From assembly GCA_036936605.1 (NCBI GenBank), contig JAUPFV010000001.1, positions 166,990,643 to 167,054,642 of the forward strand: a stretch of DNA of 64,000 nt, given 5' to 3'. This document shows positions 11,405 to 22,127 of the stretch, piece by piece. The DNA is from Limnanthes douglasii subsp. nivea. Its lineage: Eukaryota > Streptophyta > Magnoliopsida > Brassicales > Limnanthaceae. The position numbers and the translations under genes are program-made. The notes beneath the pieces were generated by a model that was given only the letters and a program-made list of their open reading frames with translations, did no database searches and had not been told where the DNA came from. How positions within the stretch are numbered: position 1 is the first letter of the stretch; every line of letters starts with the position of its first letter.

Positions 11405-12830
11405 TGGATCATGAAAGAGCAAGAACTGATCCTACAACTCATGAAGCAATTGAGGACATTTTATAAGATTTACACATGGGAGACGTTAAAGGTGATAGTC
11501 AAATTCCAGAGCAGCATGATCAGTCTAATATTAAAAATTAAATAAATCAATTGTAAGAAAATAATTGTTTAAATAATGAATACGTTAGAAGAGAACAACA
11601 AATTCATTATGGTAGGTTGAGATCCAAAGTACGTCTAGTGAAAGAAAAAAAGAGTTGGAAAATCAATCTTATAAGTTTTAAACTACTCATCGAGTTCGAA
11701 TTGATCATAAGAAATTGCGTTTTCAATCAGACAAAAATAAATGTTCTTCTCCAAAGGAGAAGAAGGATAAGTATCGATATATCACATTCAGTGATAGTGA
11801 ATTTCTAGCTCGAATTTTGAGGCTAATTCGTTTAAACAAAGGAGATACCGAGATTCTATGAAAAGAGAGGAGAGTCGATATCGAAAGTCAAGAAAAATTA
11901 TAAGCCAAAAAAGAATATTGAACCTCGAAATGTGGGAGGAGCTTCATGGCATGAAGGTAAAATGTCTAACCTGTACATCGATACGACATATCAAAACTTT
12001 TATGCGGTTATTGGAGCCGGGGGGTGATCAATACATGCAAGGAGTATATTGGAGAAATTGTCCTTTGTCTGCTGAAATAAGGTCAATTTCTTTGCCAAGG
12101 CGTTTTGATATTTCAAAAGTAGAAAATTTTGATGAAATGCAAGATTTCGATAATCATATTGAGCAGTTAAGATTTATATGATAAATTTCGAGGACGATGA
12201 AAGATTGGTGCGCAGAGCTTTTTCAAAAACTTTCAAAGTTTGTGAGAAGCAAAGAAATATGAGCTAATGGTGATACAATATTACAGTGTAAACAAAACAC
12301 TAAAAGATTATAGAAAGCGTTTTGTGTTAATAAAAGCAGGGTTGGATGATTGTGAAGAGCTAGTTGTAATAGAAGATTTTAGGAAAGAATTGTTGTCAGG
12401 TGATTTAGCGAAGCAGAAAAAACGAAGGGCATTAACTTTTGGAGCATTAACTTTTAGAGTTCAATGAGGAACAAGTTCAATTCAAAAGAGTTCAGGGCAG
12501 TCATTTTCTAGTCAGGGAATTCAAGGTAACACTTCAAATTATCAAGCACCACCTCTTTCGATGATCAACAATAATTTGCCTTTTCGAGCAAGGGGGTTTC
12601 AAACCCAAGTTGCAGATTACCAATCTTATAGACCAAGGCCAAATTAGTGGATAAGCCAGATTATTTTGCAGACTTGACTTACAATGTAATTGTTATTTTT
12701 GAGAAGTCTAAACGTCATGTAAACTTTAGAAAGTCAGCTTATATAAACAGACCAAAAGAAGAGTGAAATAATAGGTTTTACAAGTATCATAATGATATTG
12801 GGCATGACACTGCATATTGTATAGTGCGAA

Positions 12831-12898
<68 letters not shown>

Positions 12899-12970
12899 AT
12901 AGAAAGTGGCAAGTTAGCAGCCTTTATTAAAAAACACAATAGTGGATCAAACAATCTGAGGACGTCAATG
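11405..12970 (+). pseudogene. gag of element A copy 2 (broken)
   Basis: It starts at the equivalent ATG (11405) and carries the same early TAA as copy 1. The gag core is at about 12060-12170. One longer open stretch (11858-12181) exists because copy 2 has CGA where copy 1 has TGA near 11876. The zinc-knuckle-like motif at about 12776-12817 is YKYHNDIGHDTAYC, having lost its first cysteine to a TGC/TAC change. An (AT)32 run has expanded in its 3' part. Confidence 0.8.
12833..12896. repeat. (AT)32 microsatellite inside gag of A copy 2
   Basis: The run is 64 nt long. Copy 1 has only 14 nt, (AT)7, at 1594-1607. The 50-nt difference fully accounts for the change in offset between the copies. Confidence 0.95.
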
Positions 12971-15900
12971 TTGTAATTTATGCATTCGAATTAGAAGCAA
13001 GAAAGAGCATTAATGATTCTAGATTCTAAACGTCACAAGTTTTTTGCAGCCTCGGAATATTTAGACGTAGACCAAGATCAGTTAATTCTGTTAGTTGTAG
13101 ATGAACTAGTGGTGCAAGGACAATTTCGAAGTTTGTGTGAATATTTTGAATCATTAGCAATTTTCGAATGAGATTCTATAGCTGGCAATACTAATAGTTC
13201 CAGGAAAAGACATGTAAGGAGTTTAGCTACTCAAATAGAAGGAATAATATCTTCTCATTTATATGGAAATAATGACACTCTTTTTATCCACTTTGATTAG
13301 GATGATTTTAGAGGGATAACAAAACCTCATGAAGGCGTAGTTGTTATAGGGGCATATATTGTTGGAACTGAAATTCGACGTGTTTTGATAGATACGGTGA
13401 GTTCTAGTAAATGTATTGTTTAAGTCTACGTATTATAGGATGTGTAATCCACCTCAGATTTTTTGATTTGACCGTATTATAATTGGGTTTACAGAAGTAA
13501 CTTCTCAAGTGATTGGTGAATTCAAAGGTGAGGTGTGTTTGGGAAAAGGTTCTTCCAAGAAGAAGGTCCAAGTCTTATTTATGGTAGTTGAGTGTCCAAC
13601 CATTTATAATGCTATCTTTGAGAGATATTGGCTTTCAATGATGTATGCTATTATTTCTACTCTTCATCAATGGTTAAATTATATCATTGGAGATTGTGTT
13701 GGGTGTTCCAAAGTGACCAAAAGGTAGCCAGAGAATGGTATGCAACAACTCTTCGTATTCGGGGCTCTAGTTGTGACGATCAGATAACTGAATAACAACT
13801 AGGAGGGTTGACCTCGAATTAAGAGGGAATATATGATCCTAGAAAAACCCAGGGTTCTTTTAGTGAGTGAGAATATCGAGGAGTATACTTTTTCTAATGG
13901 GAAGACTTTACGAATATGGATGTTATTGTCACCTACTTTGCATGATTAGTTGTTACAATTCTTGTTCGATAATTTGGATGTTTTTGCTTGTAAAACAAAA
14001 GATATAGTAGGTGTTCCACCTAAAGTAATATGTCACAGCTTAAATCTGAGGATCAAGCCTGTTATTCAGAACATACTAGGTTTTTCTATGGAGAAATCAT
14101 AGGTTATTGTGGTAGAAGTGGATCGTTTATCTAGGGTCGGACATATTCGGGAGGCACAATCTTCTTTATGGACTGCTAAACATAAAATGGTGGATGTGTG
14201 TTGATTTCAAATATTTGAATCGTGCATGACCTAAAGATTCATTTCATATTCCTCGAATAGATCAGTTGGTTCATTATACTTTAAGGAATAAAATTCTCTC
14301 TTTTATGGATGCTTTTGTAGGTTCAACTATATTCAGATGGATCCAACAGGTTAGGAGAGTACTATGTTTATCACTGATCAAGGATTAAATTGTTATAGAT
14401 TCATGTCATTTGGTTTGAAGAATGCTGGAGAAACATACCAGAGATTGGTGAATAAGGCATGTGCTTCACAGATTGGAGAAAACATGGAAGTCTGCATTGA
14501 TGATATGTTGGTTAAAATTCAAACAGATTGTGAACACTTGAAAGATTTAGAGTAAACTTTTTTGAATTTAATAGTCATCAAATTAAAATTGAATTCAGAA
14601 ATATATACTTTTGGTGTAAGGTCAATTAATTTTCTAGGGTATATCATCAGTGAAAAAAGGATAGAAGTTGATCATGATCAATTGAAAGCCTTGGCGTCAA
14701 TATATTCCCCTCGAACAACAAAGAAGGTGCAAATTTTGACACGAAGGTTAGTTGCACTCAATCGATTTATTTCTTGATTTTCTAACAAGTGTGTTATTTT
14801 CTTTCAAGTTTTACAAAGGAAAATAGAGTTTTTGTGGACACCAGAATGTGAAATGGCTTTTCTAAGTTGCATTCATGGATATTACTACAGGAAAGTCCTT
14901 TGATTTTGATGCGATCATAACAATGTAAATATGCTGAAGAAGTGTTTGTCGCTCCAGAGATAGTTTGAGGAGACTAGCGGTCTGACATAATATATTTTTT
15001 GCTTTGAGGTGTTTTACCTCAAGATATTAAAGAAACTCAAATATTTAGATACAATTCTCATTGTTATAGAGTTTTAGATGGAGTGTTATATAAGAATTTA
15101 GTAATCATACCACTGTTAAGATATTTGGGTGAACAACAGTCTCAAGAGATTTATTTGAGTTACATGATGGGGAAGGTTCAACTAATATTGGGTTTAAGTC
15201 TTTGACACTAAGGGTTTTATTGACAGTTTATTATTGGCCTTCGATTATAAACGATGTTATAAATTTAGTTCGAGGCTATGATACCAGCGGTACCACTTAC
15301 TTCTATATCTGAAGCAACATCCTTCAATAGGTTGGGGATAGATTTAGTACGACCATCACCTATGGCTTCTGTTGGGCGTCAAATGATTATTGTAGTAGTG
15401 GATTATTTTTTGAAGTGGAGTGAATTTAAACCATTATCTGATACAAGAGCCAAGGATGTTATAAAGTTCATTATGAATAATATATGTTGTCGCTTTGAAG
15501 TTCCTCGACATATTACTACAGACAATGACCCTCAGTTTAACAATATAGAAATGACTTATTTTTGCAATTTGAGGGTTATTACACAGAGTTTTTAACACAC
15601 TGTCATCCTCAAGAAAATGGCCAAGTGGAAGTAACTAATAAGTCTATTTTAGATGGCTTAAAGAGATATTTAACAGGTGATGTTGGGAAACGACCTAATT
15701 ATTTGCAAGAGGTGTTGTGGGCTTATGGAACGACTCATAGAGAGGATATTCAAGAAAATCATTTCGCCTTGGTGTATGTAATAGATGTTGTAAGTCATGC
15801 TGAATCAACTTTACCTTCTTACAAAAAACTTCATTATTCATAAGAGCCAAATGAAGAGGCAAAAAGAACACATCTTCACTTAATTGAAGAGAAAAGGGTT

Positions 15901-16168
15901 ATAACGCATTAAAATTCGACTCATTATCAAGCTTCGATGAGGTGCTGCTATAATTTGACGGTAAAATAGATAGAGTTTAAAGTGGGTGATAAGGTCTTGA
16001 AAGGTATTTATCCACAGAATGAATAAGCGGCTTGGGAAGATGGCTCTGAATTAAGAGGGTCCTTATGTGGTAGTGGAGTGAGTCAAGTTAGGTCCATACC
16101 ACCTTCACGATGAAAAAAGGAGACTTGTACAACACCCATGGAATATTGAGCACTTGAAACTATATTGA
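12971..16168 (+). pseudogene. pro-pol of element A copy 2, lacking RNase H
   Basis: The layout is as in copy 1. It has a protease remnant with DTVSS, RT pieces with CIDDMLVK at about 14490, and a direct jump from the end of RT to the integrase zinc-binding region. The integrase pieces are at 15278-15595 and 15562-15843. The same RNase H deletion and the same CIDD substitution are present. Extra stops at about 13949 and 14776 are transitions typical of methylated plant repeats. Pol ends at the TGA at 16166-16168. Confidence 0.85.
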
Positions 16169-16424
16169 GAGTAATTGTTTCTTTCTTTTTTCATTTTTTT
16201 ATTGTTATATTATTTTACTATGTCTATATAAGTGGCATACTATTTCCTCTCCTATTGGGCCCGGGAAAGTTTTAATGAGGTGTCACATTTACATTCACAG
16301 CTATTAAAAAACAATTCTTGGCCAATGATTATTTGAGAAAAAATAATTTTTAGTTATGTTGGGAATTACACAAAGAATGATCATCGTTGGGGTAGTTAAC
16401 AAAAAGTAATTTACGTAAATATTT

Positions 16425-16720
16425 TATTTGAGGTGTTGTACGCTCATTTACAACACATATTTGAGGTTATAATTGTATTTAAGGTGTTATAGGTTCTTTT
16501 AAAGCACATATTTGAGGTCATGATTAGATTTGAGGTACTATACATTCACTTAAATGAAAGATTTGAGGTAATTGTTTAATTTGAAGTGCTAACGTCGTTT
16601 AAATACACTACATGATTCAAAGTGCTAAGGTCCTTTAAGCGCACTCTTTGATTCGAAGTGCTAACACTCTTTAAACGCACTATTCTAGTTAATAACAAAG
16701 TTTGAGGTGTTAAGGCGTTG
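16425..16720 (+). repeat. Degenerate TTTGAGGTGTTA-type repeats, copy 2
   Basis: Same tract as in copy 1, in the same place between pol and the antisense ORF. Confidence 0.6.
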
Positions 16721-16842
16721 TTTTTATAGTGGATAAATAGCACATGAAATTTAAAGGTGGCTAATAATTGAAGAATTATTAAAAGGAAGTGTTCATAGGA
16801 TATAAGTTCGGGAATTACAAAAGGAGTTTAAGTGTCAAGTGT

Positions 16843-18838
16843 TTAAGCACTTACAAAAACAGTAAACAAATAGTAACTAGTGATTTCACAAAAACAAGGA
16901 AAAATAAATTCAATTTTATAATCCTCTTGATCTTCTTGAGTAGAGTGATCTGAGCTTCCTTCCGATGAGCTTTTTTCTTGATCAGAAGTGCCTTCATCTT
17001 CTTCTGACTCAGTATCTTCAGAAGAGTCTTCGGGTACTGGGTCAAGTGCTTCAATTGCATGAATTTCATGGGAATTAGTTTCCACAAACCTGATAGATCT
17101 GCATTTGGAAATGCTACATGAAATTCACGAAGTAGAGTGATTGTCTTCTGCTTCTCGATATTTTTAACAAAAACAAGGATGTTCAGACCACTTTGAGTTT
17201 TGGCAGCCTTCAAAGCAAGAAATTTGTCTTCTTCAAACATTTTCTTGAGTAATTCCATCTCATCAGCTAGTTTCTTTTTTTCCTCCCCACTTATGTAAAA
17301 TGACTCTTGTTGAGATGAATACTTCTTTTGTTCTCGGATACCTCTCTTTCATGTTTGGTCTTGAGCTTAGTTAGCTTAGCTTGATGAGAAGTTTTCAGAT
17401 CCGTTGTTTCTTGTTCATGAATAACTCTCAAATGGCATTTGAGTGATTTTGAGATCTGTTTCGAATTGGCAGTATGACTTTGAAATCAGTTGCTAGTAAT
17501 CTCTTCACATTGTCGTCTAGGTTTGGGGGTTCCATCAAATCTTCTAGGGCAACAGTATCGGAAGAGATTCTCCATAAATGATTTTTGATGAAATTTATGA
17601 GTATATGTAACTAATTAACCCACGCATTCTCTGTCCAGGTAGCCAGCTTGGCAAAGATGTCTTTGGAAGTCTTCATGTGAGCTTTGTACATCCTCAAAAT
17701 TCTTGTATATGGTACCAATACATATAAACAAAAATAATTGACATATAAGTCATGAAAAATAGAAGAAAAGAAAAAGAGAACTTAATGATACTTCTCTAGA
17801 TGAGGTTAAGTTTTGATGGGTTCTCCTTCAATATTTCCTTACCATTCTCCCATGCTCTGGAAATAAAGAAGAACTTTTGTTTCAAGAACTTGTTAGCTTC
17901 AAAAAGATCATCAATTATCTTGAAATCATCTCCAAGAGTCAGATCATATAATGATAATACTGGATTTTTTGAAAGACTAGTCAGGCAATGAAGTCTTTAA
18001 TGGAGAGAGGAATCTTGCTCGGTCTAGAAGCCATAATCACTTAGAGGAGCTTGAACTCATAAATTTAGTCTTTCTTGTGTTGCAAACAGGTCAAGGAGCT
18101 TGGAGTACTCCACTATCATTGGGTCCAGTGTGAATTGAAGTCCTCAATTGATGATCTCATGATAGACCACCAATTAATCTGATCCACAAGAAAGTACAGT
18201 CTCTCCTCTTACTCGTAATCAAAGCACCACATTGTCTGGCAGTCCCCATAGTTTCCTTAGTCGTTCGGACAGTTCTTGACTGTAATATTCATATGTCACA
18301 TTCTTCAATGACATGATATATTCGAAGAGGACTCATTTTAAGTTTACACTTAGAGTGGCAGCAACATCTTCAGGAAGTTCAATAGACTATTTCTTTTTCC
18401 TCTCTTTTTTATCTGCTGCCACCTTCTTTGAAGCATCACCATCGGTTTCAGAAGTAGCATCTCTTTCTGTAACTTCGAGGTTGGAATCTAATTCTGTCAT
18501 TCCATCTTATTCAGATGTTTTTCAGAAGCTTCATCTCGCAGTTGAGGAGGATTATAGCTTGCTGCTAGATTTTGATGTTGAGTCTTCAAAGGAGTTTGTT
18601 GTGACTCTGGGTTGGTCTCAACAATCATCTTTGGGTGAGGAGAAGATAGTTTAGGATTTTATCTGATTTTATGTATATGACTTTGTGGATTATTGTCATC
18701 TTCAAAGTCTCTCATAGCTAAAAATGGTTTTCTTTTGGGAGAGAGGTTTTGAGAAGATGAAGCCTTTCATCGAGTTTGAGATGTTTCTTTGCGTGAAATT
18801 TGAAGCAGCTCGGTGTTGACAAGTGATGGAGATTTTAT
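16843..18838 (-). pseudogene. Antisense additional ORF (aORF) of element A copy 2
   Basis: On the minus strand a continuous reading frame begins near 18838, where an ATA sits in the expected start position (probably a lost ATG). It runs KSPSLVNTELLQISRKETSQ, then through ASSSQNLSPKRKPFLAMRDF, a proline/glutamine-rich part and TELDSNLEVTERDATSETDG to the lysine-rich DKKERKKK. A Transposase_28-like middle and the acidic C-terminus at 16843-17085 follow. It is interrupted by stops (CGA to TGA, a TAA, a TAG) and a few frameshifts. A role in the element's cycle is not established. The preserved domain order and upstream TATA box suggest it was once a real gene. Confidence 0.6.
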
Positions 18839-18935
18839 GATTCCCTATGAAAGTTTTGGTGAAATAAGGTTTTCACGTTGCTCTCTTTCTCTCTCTAGAA
18901 GTTGAATAAAAAATAAAAATAACTAAAGAAGAGGT

Positions 18936-18943
18936 ATTTATAA
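18936..18943 (-). promoter_or_regulatory. TATA box facing the antisense ORF of A2
   Basis: On the minus strand TATAAATA lies about 100 bp upstream of the aORF start codon position. A CT/GA-rich leader follows, which would give a 5' leader of about 70 nt. Copy 1 lacks this segment. Confidence 0.5.
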
Positions 18944-18947
18944 GAGG

Positions 18948-19185
18948 ATGATGAAAAAGTGATGAAATAGAAAATAGTCATAAGAATATTAATGGTTGAT
19001 GATGGTTATTGGAGGGACAAAATGGGAAAAGAGGGTGAATGGTTGATTGACAGTTGTTGAATCACGGGCACTCTGGACTAGGATATGTAGAATAGATCAC
19101 CTTGAGGACGACATCTGGCTATGTCCGACTTCTGAGAATTTCACCACCATCGCGTTCCGTCTGGGCCTGGCGCTTTCATACCAGG
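18948..19185. other. No gene recognised
   Basis: The segment starts AT-rich and becomes GC-richer after 19060. It includes a purine-rich stretch (19015-19038) that could be a polypurine tract, but no LTR start could be confirmed. Confidence 0.35.
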
Positions 19186-19426
19186 TGTTGGGAATGAATA
19201 TGGGGGCTCGGTCCGCATATTCCGTCTCCATATATAAGTAAGAACAACACAATCTCAACACTAGTATGATATTGTCCACTTTGGCGCCCGAAGGCCCGCA
19301 CGACTTTGGTTTTGGTCTACTTCCAAAAGGCCTCATACTAGTTGAGATATGTTATTACTTATATACCACGGATCCTTCCGATGTCTAACCGATGTGAGAT
19401 ATGAGACTTTGGTCGCCACCCTAACA
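19186..19426. repeat. LTR-like segment TGTTGGG...CCTAACA
   Basis: The 241-bp segment has near-inverted ends (TGTTGGG and CCTAACA), as solo or terminal LTRs do. No matching target-site duplication was seen (ccagg on the left, aatcc on the right). Orientation is uncertain. Confidence 0.45.
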
Positions 19427-20184
19427 AATCCTCCTCTCGAACAAAGAACCACTTTAACCTCCTCTCAATTGACTTCCATTCATCCACTCTAATCAGGTTG
19501 GCAGTCTACCTGACTTCTAGAAGCACTACGGATGTTACTGCTCACCTCCTATTATAGCACTTGTCATGGGCTTAACTATTCTGCCTGTGCGGCGCCTATG
19601 TCGAGCGCACGTTATGGCACAAGCCAGCCATTCCCATATGGCACGCAAGTAGTTATGAGAGTTGGATATGAGGGATCGAGTATAAGTACCTGCATATGAA
19701 GACGTCTGTTAGTACTGGCAGGTCGTAGGAGCATATGAAGATCTGCATGGAGAAAGTCAGGCCGTGACACTCTACCACACCCAATTCGTGAGCGTCCTCG
19801 CCACAAACACCCCGACTGGATCTGGAAGGCCATGACCAAAGTCTTGTTACTTTGCCCATACTCCACAATGAGACTTCTTAAGTTGCTAGTCCCCACCTGA
19901 CATACTTGGGAAGCTCCTATGTTGGCGCACTGCTCCTCCATCCAATAATGCTTACGTCACACTTTTTTGTCGGGTGATCATCCACTCCTGGCCTTATGAT
20001 TTCCCCCCACAACCTAATAGGGTCACCTTGCGCACTCCGTACTTACTCCACATGCCTCTCTTGGACCTTACAAGGTAGCAGCCATCTCCGCACGCATTCG
20101 TTATTATTAGGCCCCACGATGAGGAGTCATCTTGGCGCATCCCGATCTCCATACATGCCTCTCTTGGGTCTTATAGGGGAGCCG
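19427..20184. other. GC-richer non-coding repeat, probably the body of a non-autonomous element
   Basis: The segment is about 760 bp and distinctly GC-richer than the regions downstream. It has no recognisable protein in any frame. It ends where the B' gag begins at about 20185, so it either inserted into or replaced the rest of B'. Confidence 0.4.
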
Positions 20185-20193
20185 ACCTTAATT

Positions 20194-21515
20194 TTATTTT
20201 AGTTCAGCAAACCACTCCGGTTGAACCCAAGGTCCTCGTTTATGTCTAGATTGCTGGCTTTGAGCTAGGGCAGCTGGGTGGGATTGAGCCTTGACCCTGT
20301 TCTGACCCTGTCCGGCTTCCTTTGCCTTGTACCCGGACTGATTCTGGTTTTGATTAAGTGCAGCTGGAGAAGACCTCACCTGCCGGTGCACCCTGGTTTT
20401 CTTTGTTTCATCCACATTAATCTGCTTGCCGACCTGATTCAGTAAACCTCCCCACGTCATGGCCTTTTTCATGGTGACTGAATCAACCAGATTGACAGGG
20501 TTCAAACCCTGCCTTAGAGAAGCTATTGTTACTTGTTCAAAGCAATCAGCTAATCCATTTTTGGTGTTCACAAAGCGACTTATGTACTCTTTCAAAGATT
20601 CATTTGGTTCTTGGGCACAATGGATTATAGTGTCTCCATTTCCTTTAACTTCTTTGCTTCCCACGAATTGCCTCTGAAAGGCCACCCAAAAAGTGTCGAA
20701 ATTTCTAATGCAACCCTGTGGCAAACTATTGTACCACTTCAGAGCACTCCCCGTAAAATACTGGGAGAATGCTCGACACAGTAGCTTATCATCATCGTCA
20801 AAGTTCATCATAATTTTTTTGAATTGCTCCAGATGGTTATCTGGATCTTTACTACCATCATACTTCTCCATCTTTGTGTTGTCAAACCTCTTAGGAAGGT
20901 TTCTGGACAGTATTTTGGAAGATAATGGAGATTTCTCCAATTCCGTCCACGACTAAAAACGGTATCTTTGTTGGGAGTCGCAAAGATACTTGGTTCATCA
21001 TGAAAGGCAAATGGATCCATTAACAAGCGGTCTACGTGTCTCCGGCCATGACTGTGACTATCAGACGACCCTTTACCAAGATACCTTTTCAACCTTCCAT
21101 GCCTGTCCCTTTTGCTTGAGTATTTTTTAACAAGCTTATGTTTATTCTTAGAACGGCCTTCATCACTGCTGGATGACATGGATTCCTCGACTCCATCTTC
21201 ATTTGAGAAGCTGTTGGAAGATTCTGAGTCTGAATCTGAGCTCTCCACCGGTTTAGATCGGTGAGACTTCTTTGAGCTAGCATGAGTCTTTTTATTGCTC
21301 ACATGGGTTTTTGACAGCTCGTGCTCTCTTGGATTGTCAGTATGGTGAACTGCTGACACTTTTGACTTCTCTTTCACACCCAATTCTGCCCTTTTTGCAG
21401 CCCTCAAGGCTTCTATCTCAACTTTCAGTCTATCTTGCTCCTCGATAGTATATTCATCATTTTCTCCCACCACTTTTGCCAAAGCTGGTGGTATTTCCTG
21501 CTCGTCCGGATTCAT
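20194..21515 (-). pseudogene. gag of B' (one frameshift)
   Basis: The frame starts MNPDEQEIPPALAKVVGEND at ATG 21515. It runs through a charged, serine-rich region (ESSDSDSESSNSFSNEDG) to the gag core, LPKRFDNTKMEKYDGSKDPD then NHLEQFKK. The later gag reads FTGSALKWYNSLPQG and EPNESLKEYISRFVNTKNG. A 2-nt deletion relative to B near 20930 shifts the frame, so it reads as two overlapping ORFs (21515-20808 and 20940-20194). Otherwise it is the best preserved gag in the window. It would form the particle shell. The C-terminal zinc-knuckle part is missing because the unit is truncated. Confidence 0.85.
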
Positions 21516-21570
21516 CCGAACCGATCTTTCTTGATGGTTTTGAATGCTTGATTCAGGCACCTTCTTCTCC

Positions 21571-21590
21571 CACTATGGTCGCCAATTTGG
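21571..21590 (-). other. Primer-binding site of B'
   Basis: Directly inside the LTR the minus strand reads CCAAATTGGCGACCATAGTG. Element B has the equivalent site at about 28819-28838. Confidence 0.6.
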
Positions 21591-22127
21591 TGTGAATAAT
21601 TTTAGTCTGAGGGTAATTTTGTCAGGAGTTTTGTAACGTTGCAAGGGTATTTAATGTTTGGGTAGTTTGTAGTGAGAGATTTGAGCTGCCTGGTTGTATT
21701 AAATGTTCATTACCCTCATTAATGAAAGTGGTTGGGTATTTATACCCTTAATTATGGGCCTCATGGGTTTTCGGGTCAAACTCATGAAACCGGGTCGAAT
21801 TCAAAGACCCATTAGTTTATTAAGCAGGTTGGTAATTAGCTTAGTCATAAAGTGATTAGTTTTTAATACTTTAGTTCTGTTCGGATGGTTCAGTGGGTGG
21901 TTTTTGTCCGAATTTCCCCTGTCCGGTTTCTACAGTGAGTGGTGAGAATATCCGGACTCATCCGTAGCCCCTTTTTAGGTTATGTTCGAAGGCCTTTGGT
22001 AAAACCTAAAAACTCGCTCATGAGCATCTGAAATAATGTCCGGACAGATTTCGATTTGTATAACGGTTTTATCCGGACTAGCAAATCTCTCATAAGCTCA
22101 AAAGTTTTGTTCACAGATCGTGGGACA
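21591..22127 (-). repeat. LTR shared by B (3') and B' (5'), 537 bp
   Basis: On the minus strand it runs TGTCCCACGATC...TTATTCACA, a standard TG...CA LTR. It matches 28839-29377 along its whole length and homology stops at exactly the same base at both ends. By eye divergence is around 6 percent, with small indels. Confidence 0.9.
21738..21745 (-). promoter_or_regulatory. TATA box in the shared B/B' LTR
   Basis: TATAAATA on the minus strand, also present in the other LTR at 28985-28992. Confidence 0.6.

Larger units (their letters stand above)
11104..18947 (+). mobile_element. Element A, copy 2: decayed Tat-lineage Ty3/Gypsy retrotransposon
   Basis: The whole of copy 1 from its first base to 7174 recurs here (11240-18465) with about one difference per hundred bases by eye. 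Most stops and frameshifts are shared. Copy 2 also keeps the start of the antisense ORF and its TATA box beyond the end of the shared block. Copy-specific damage includes a TGG to TAG change near 13949 and CGA to TGA near 14776. No 3' LTR was found before the unrelated repeat at 19186. Confidence 0.85.
20185..22127 (-). mobile_element. Element B': truncated second unit of element B sharing its LTR
   Basis: Going down the minus strand from the LTR at 22127-21591 there is a primer-binding site, a gag start and about 1.3 kb of gag, then an abrupt end at about 20185. The homologous part of full-length B (27440-28766) continues into pol, so B' is cut off. The LTR serves at once as the 3' LTR of B and the 5' LTR of B'. 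Confidence 0.75.

Noticed and set aside
19612..19941. A 109-residue minus-strand frame in the GC-rich repeat
   Set aside because: Overlapping frames of similar length exist in other phases, and composition is what a GC-richer non-coding sequence gives by chance.
20459..20956. Plus-strand frames opposite B' gag, and similar ones at 27940-28271
   Set aside because: They are shadows of the conserved minus-strand gag frame: both gag copies give the same shadow and it matches no protein family.
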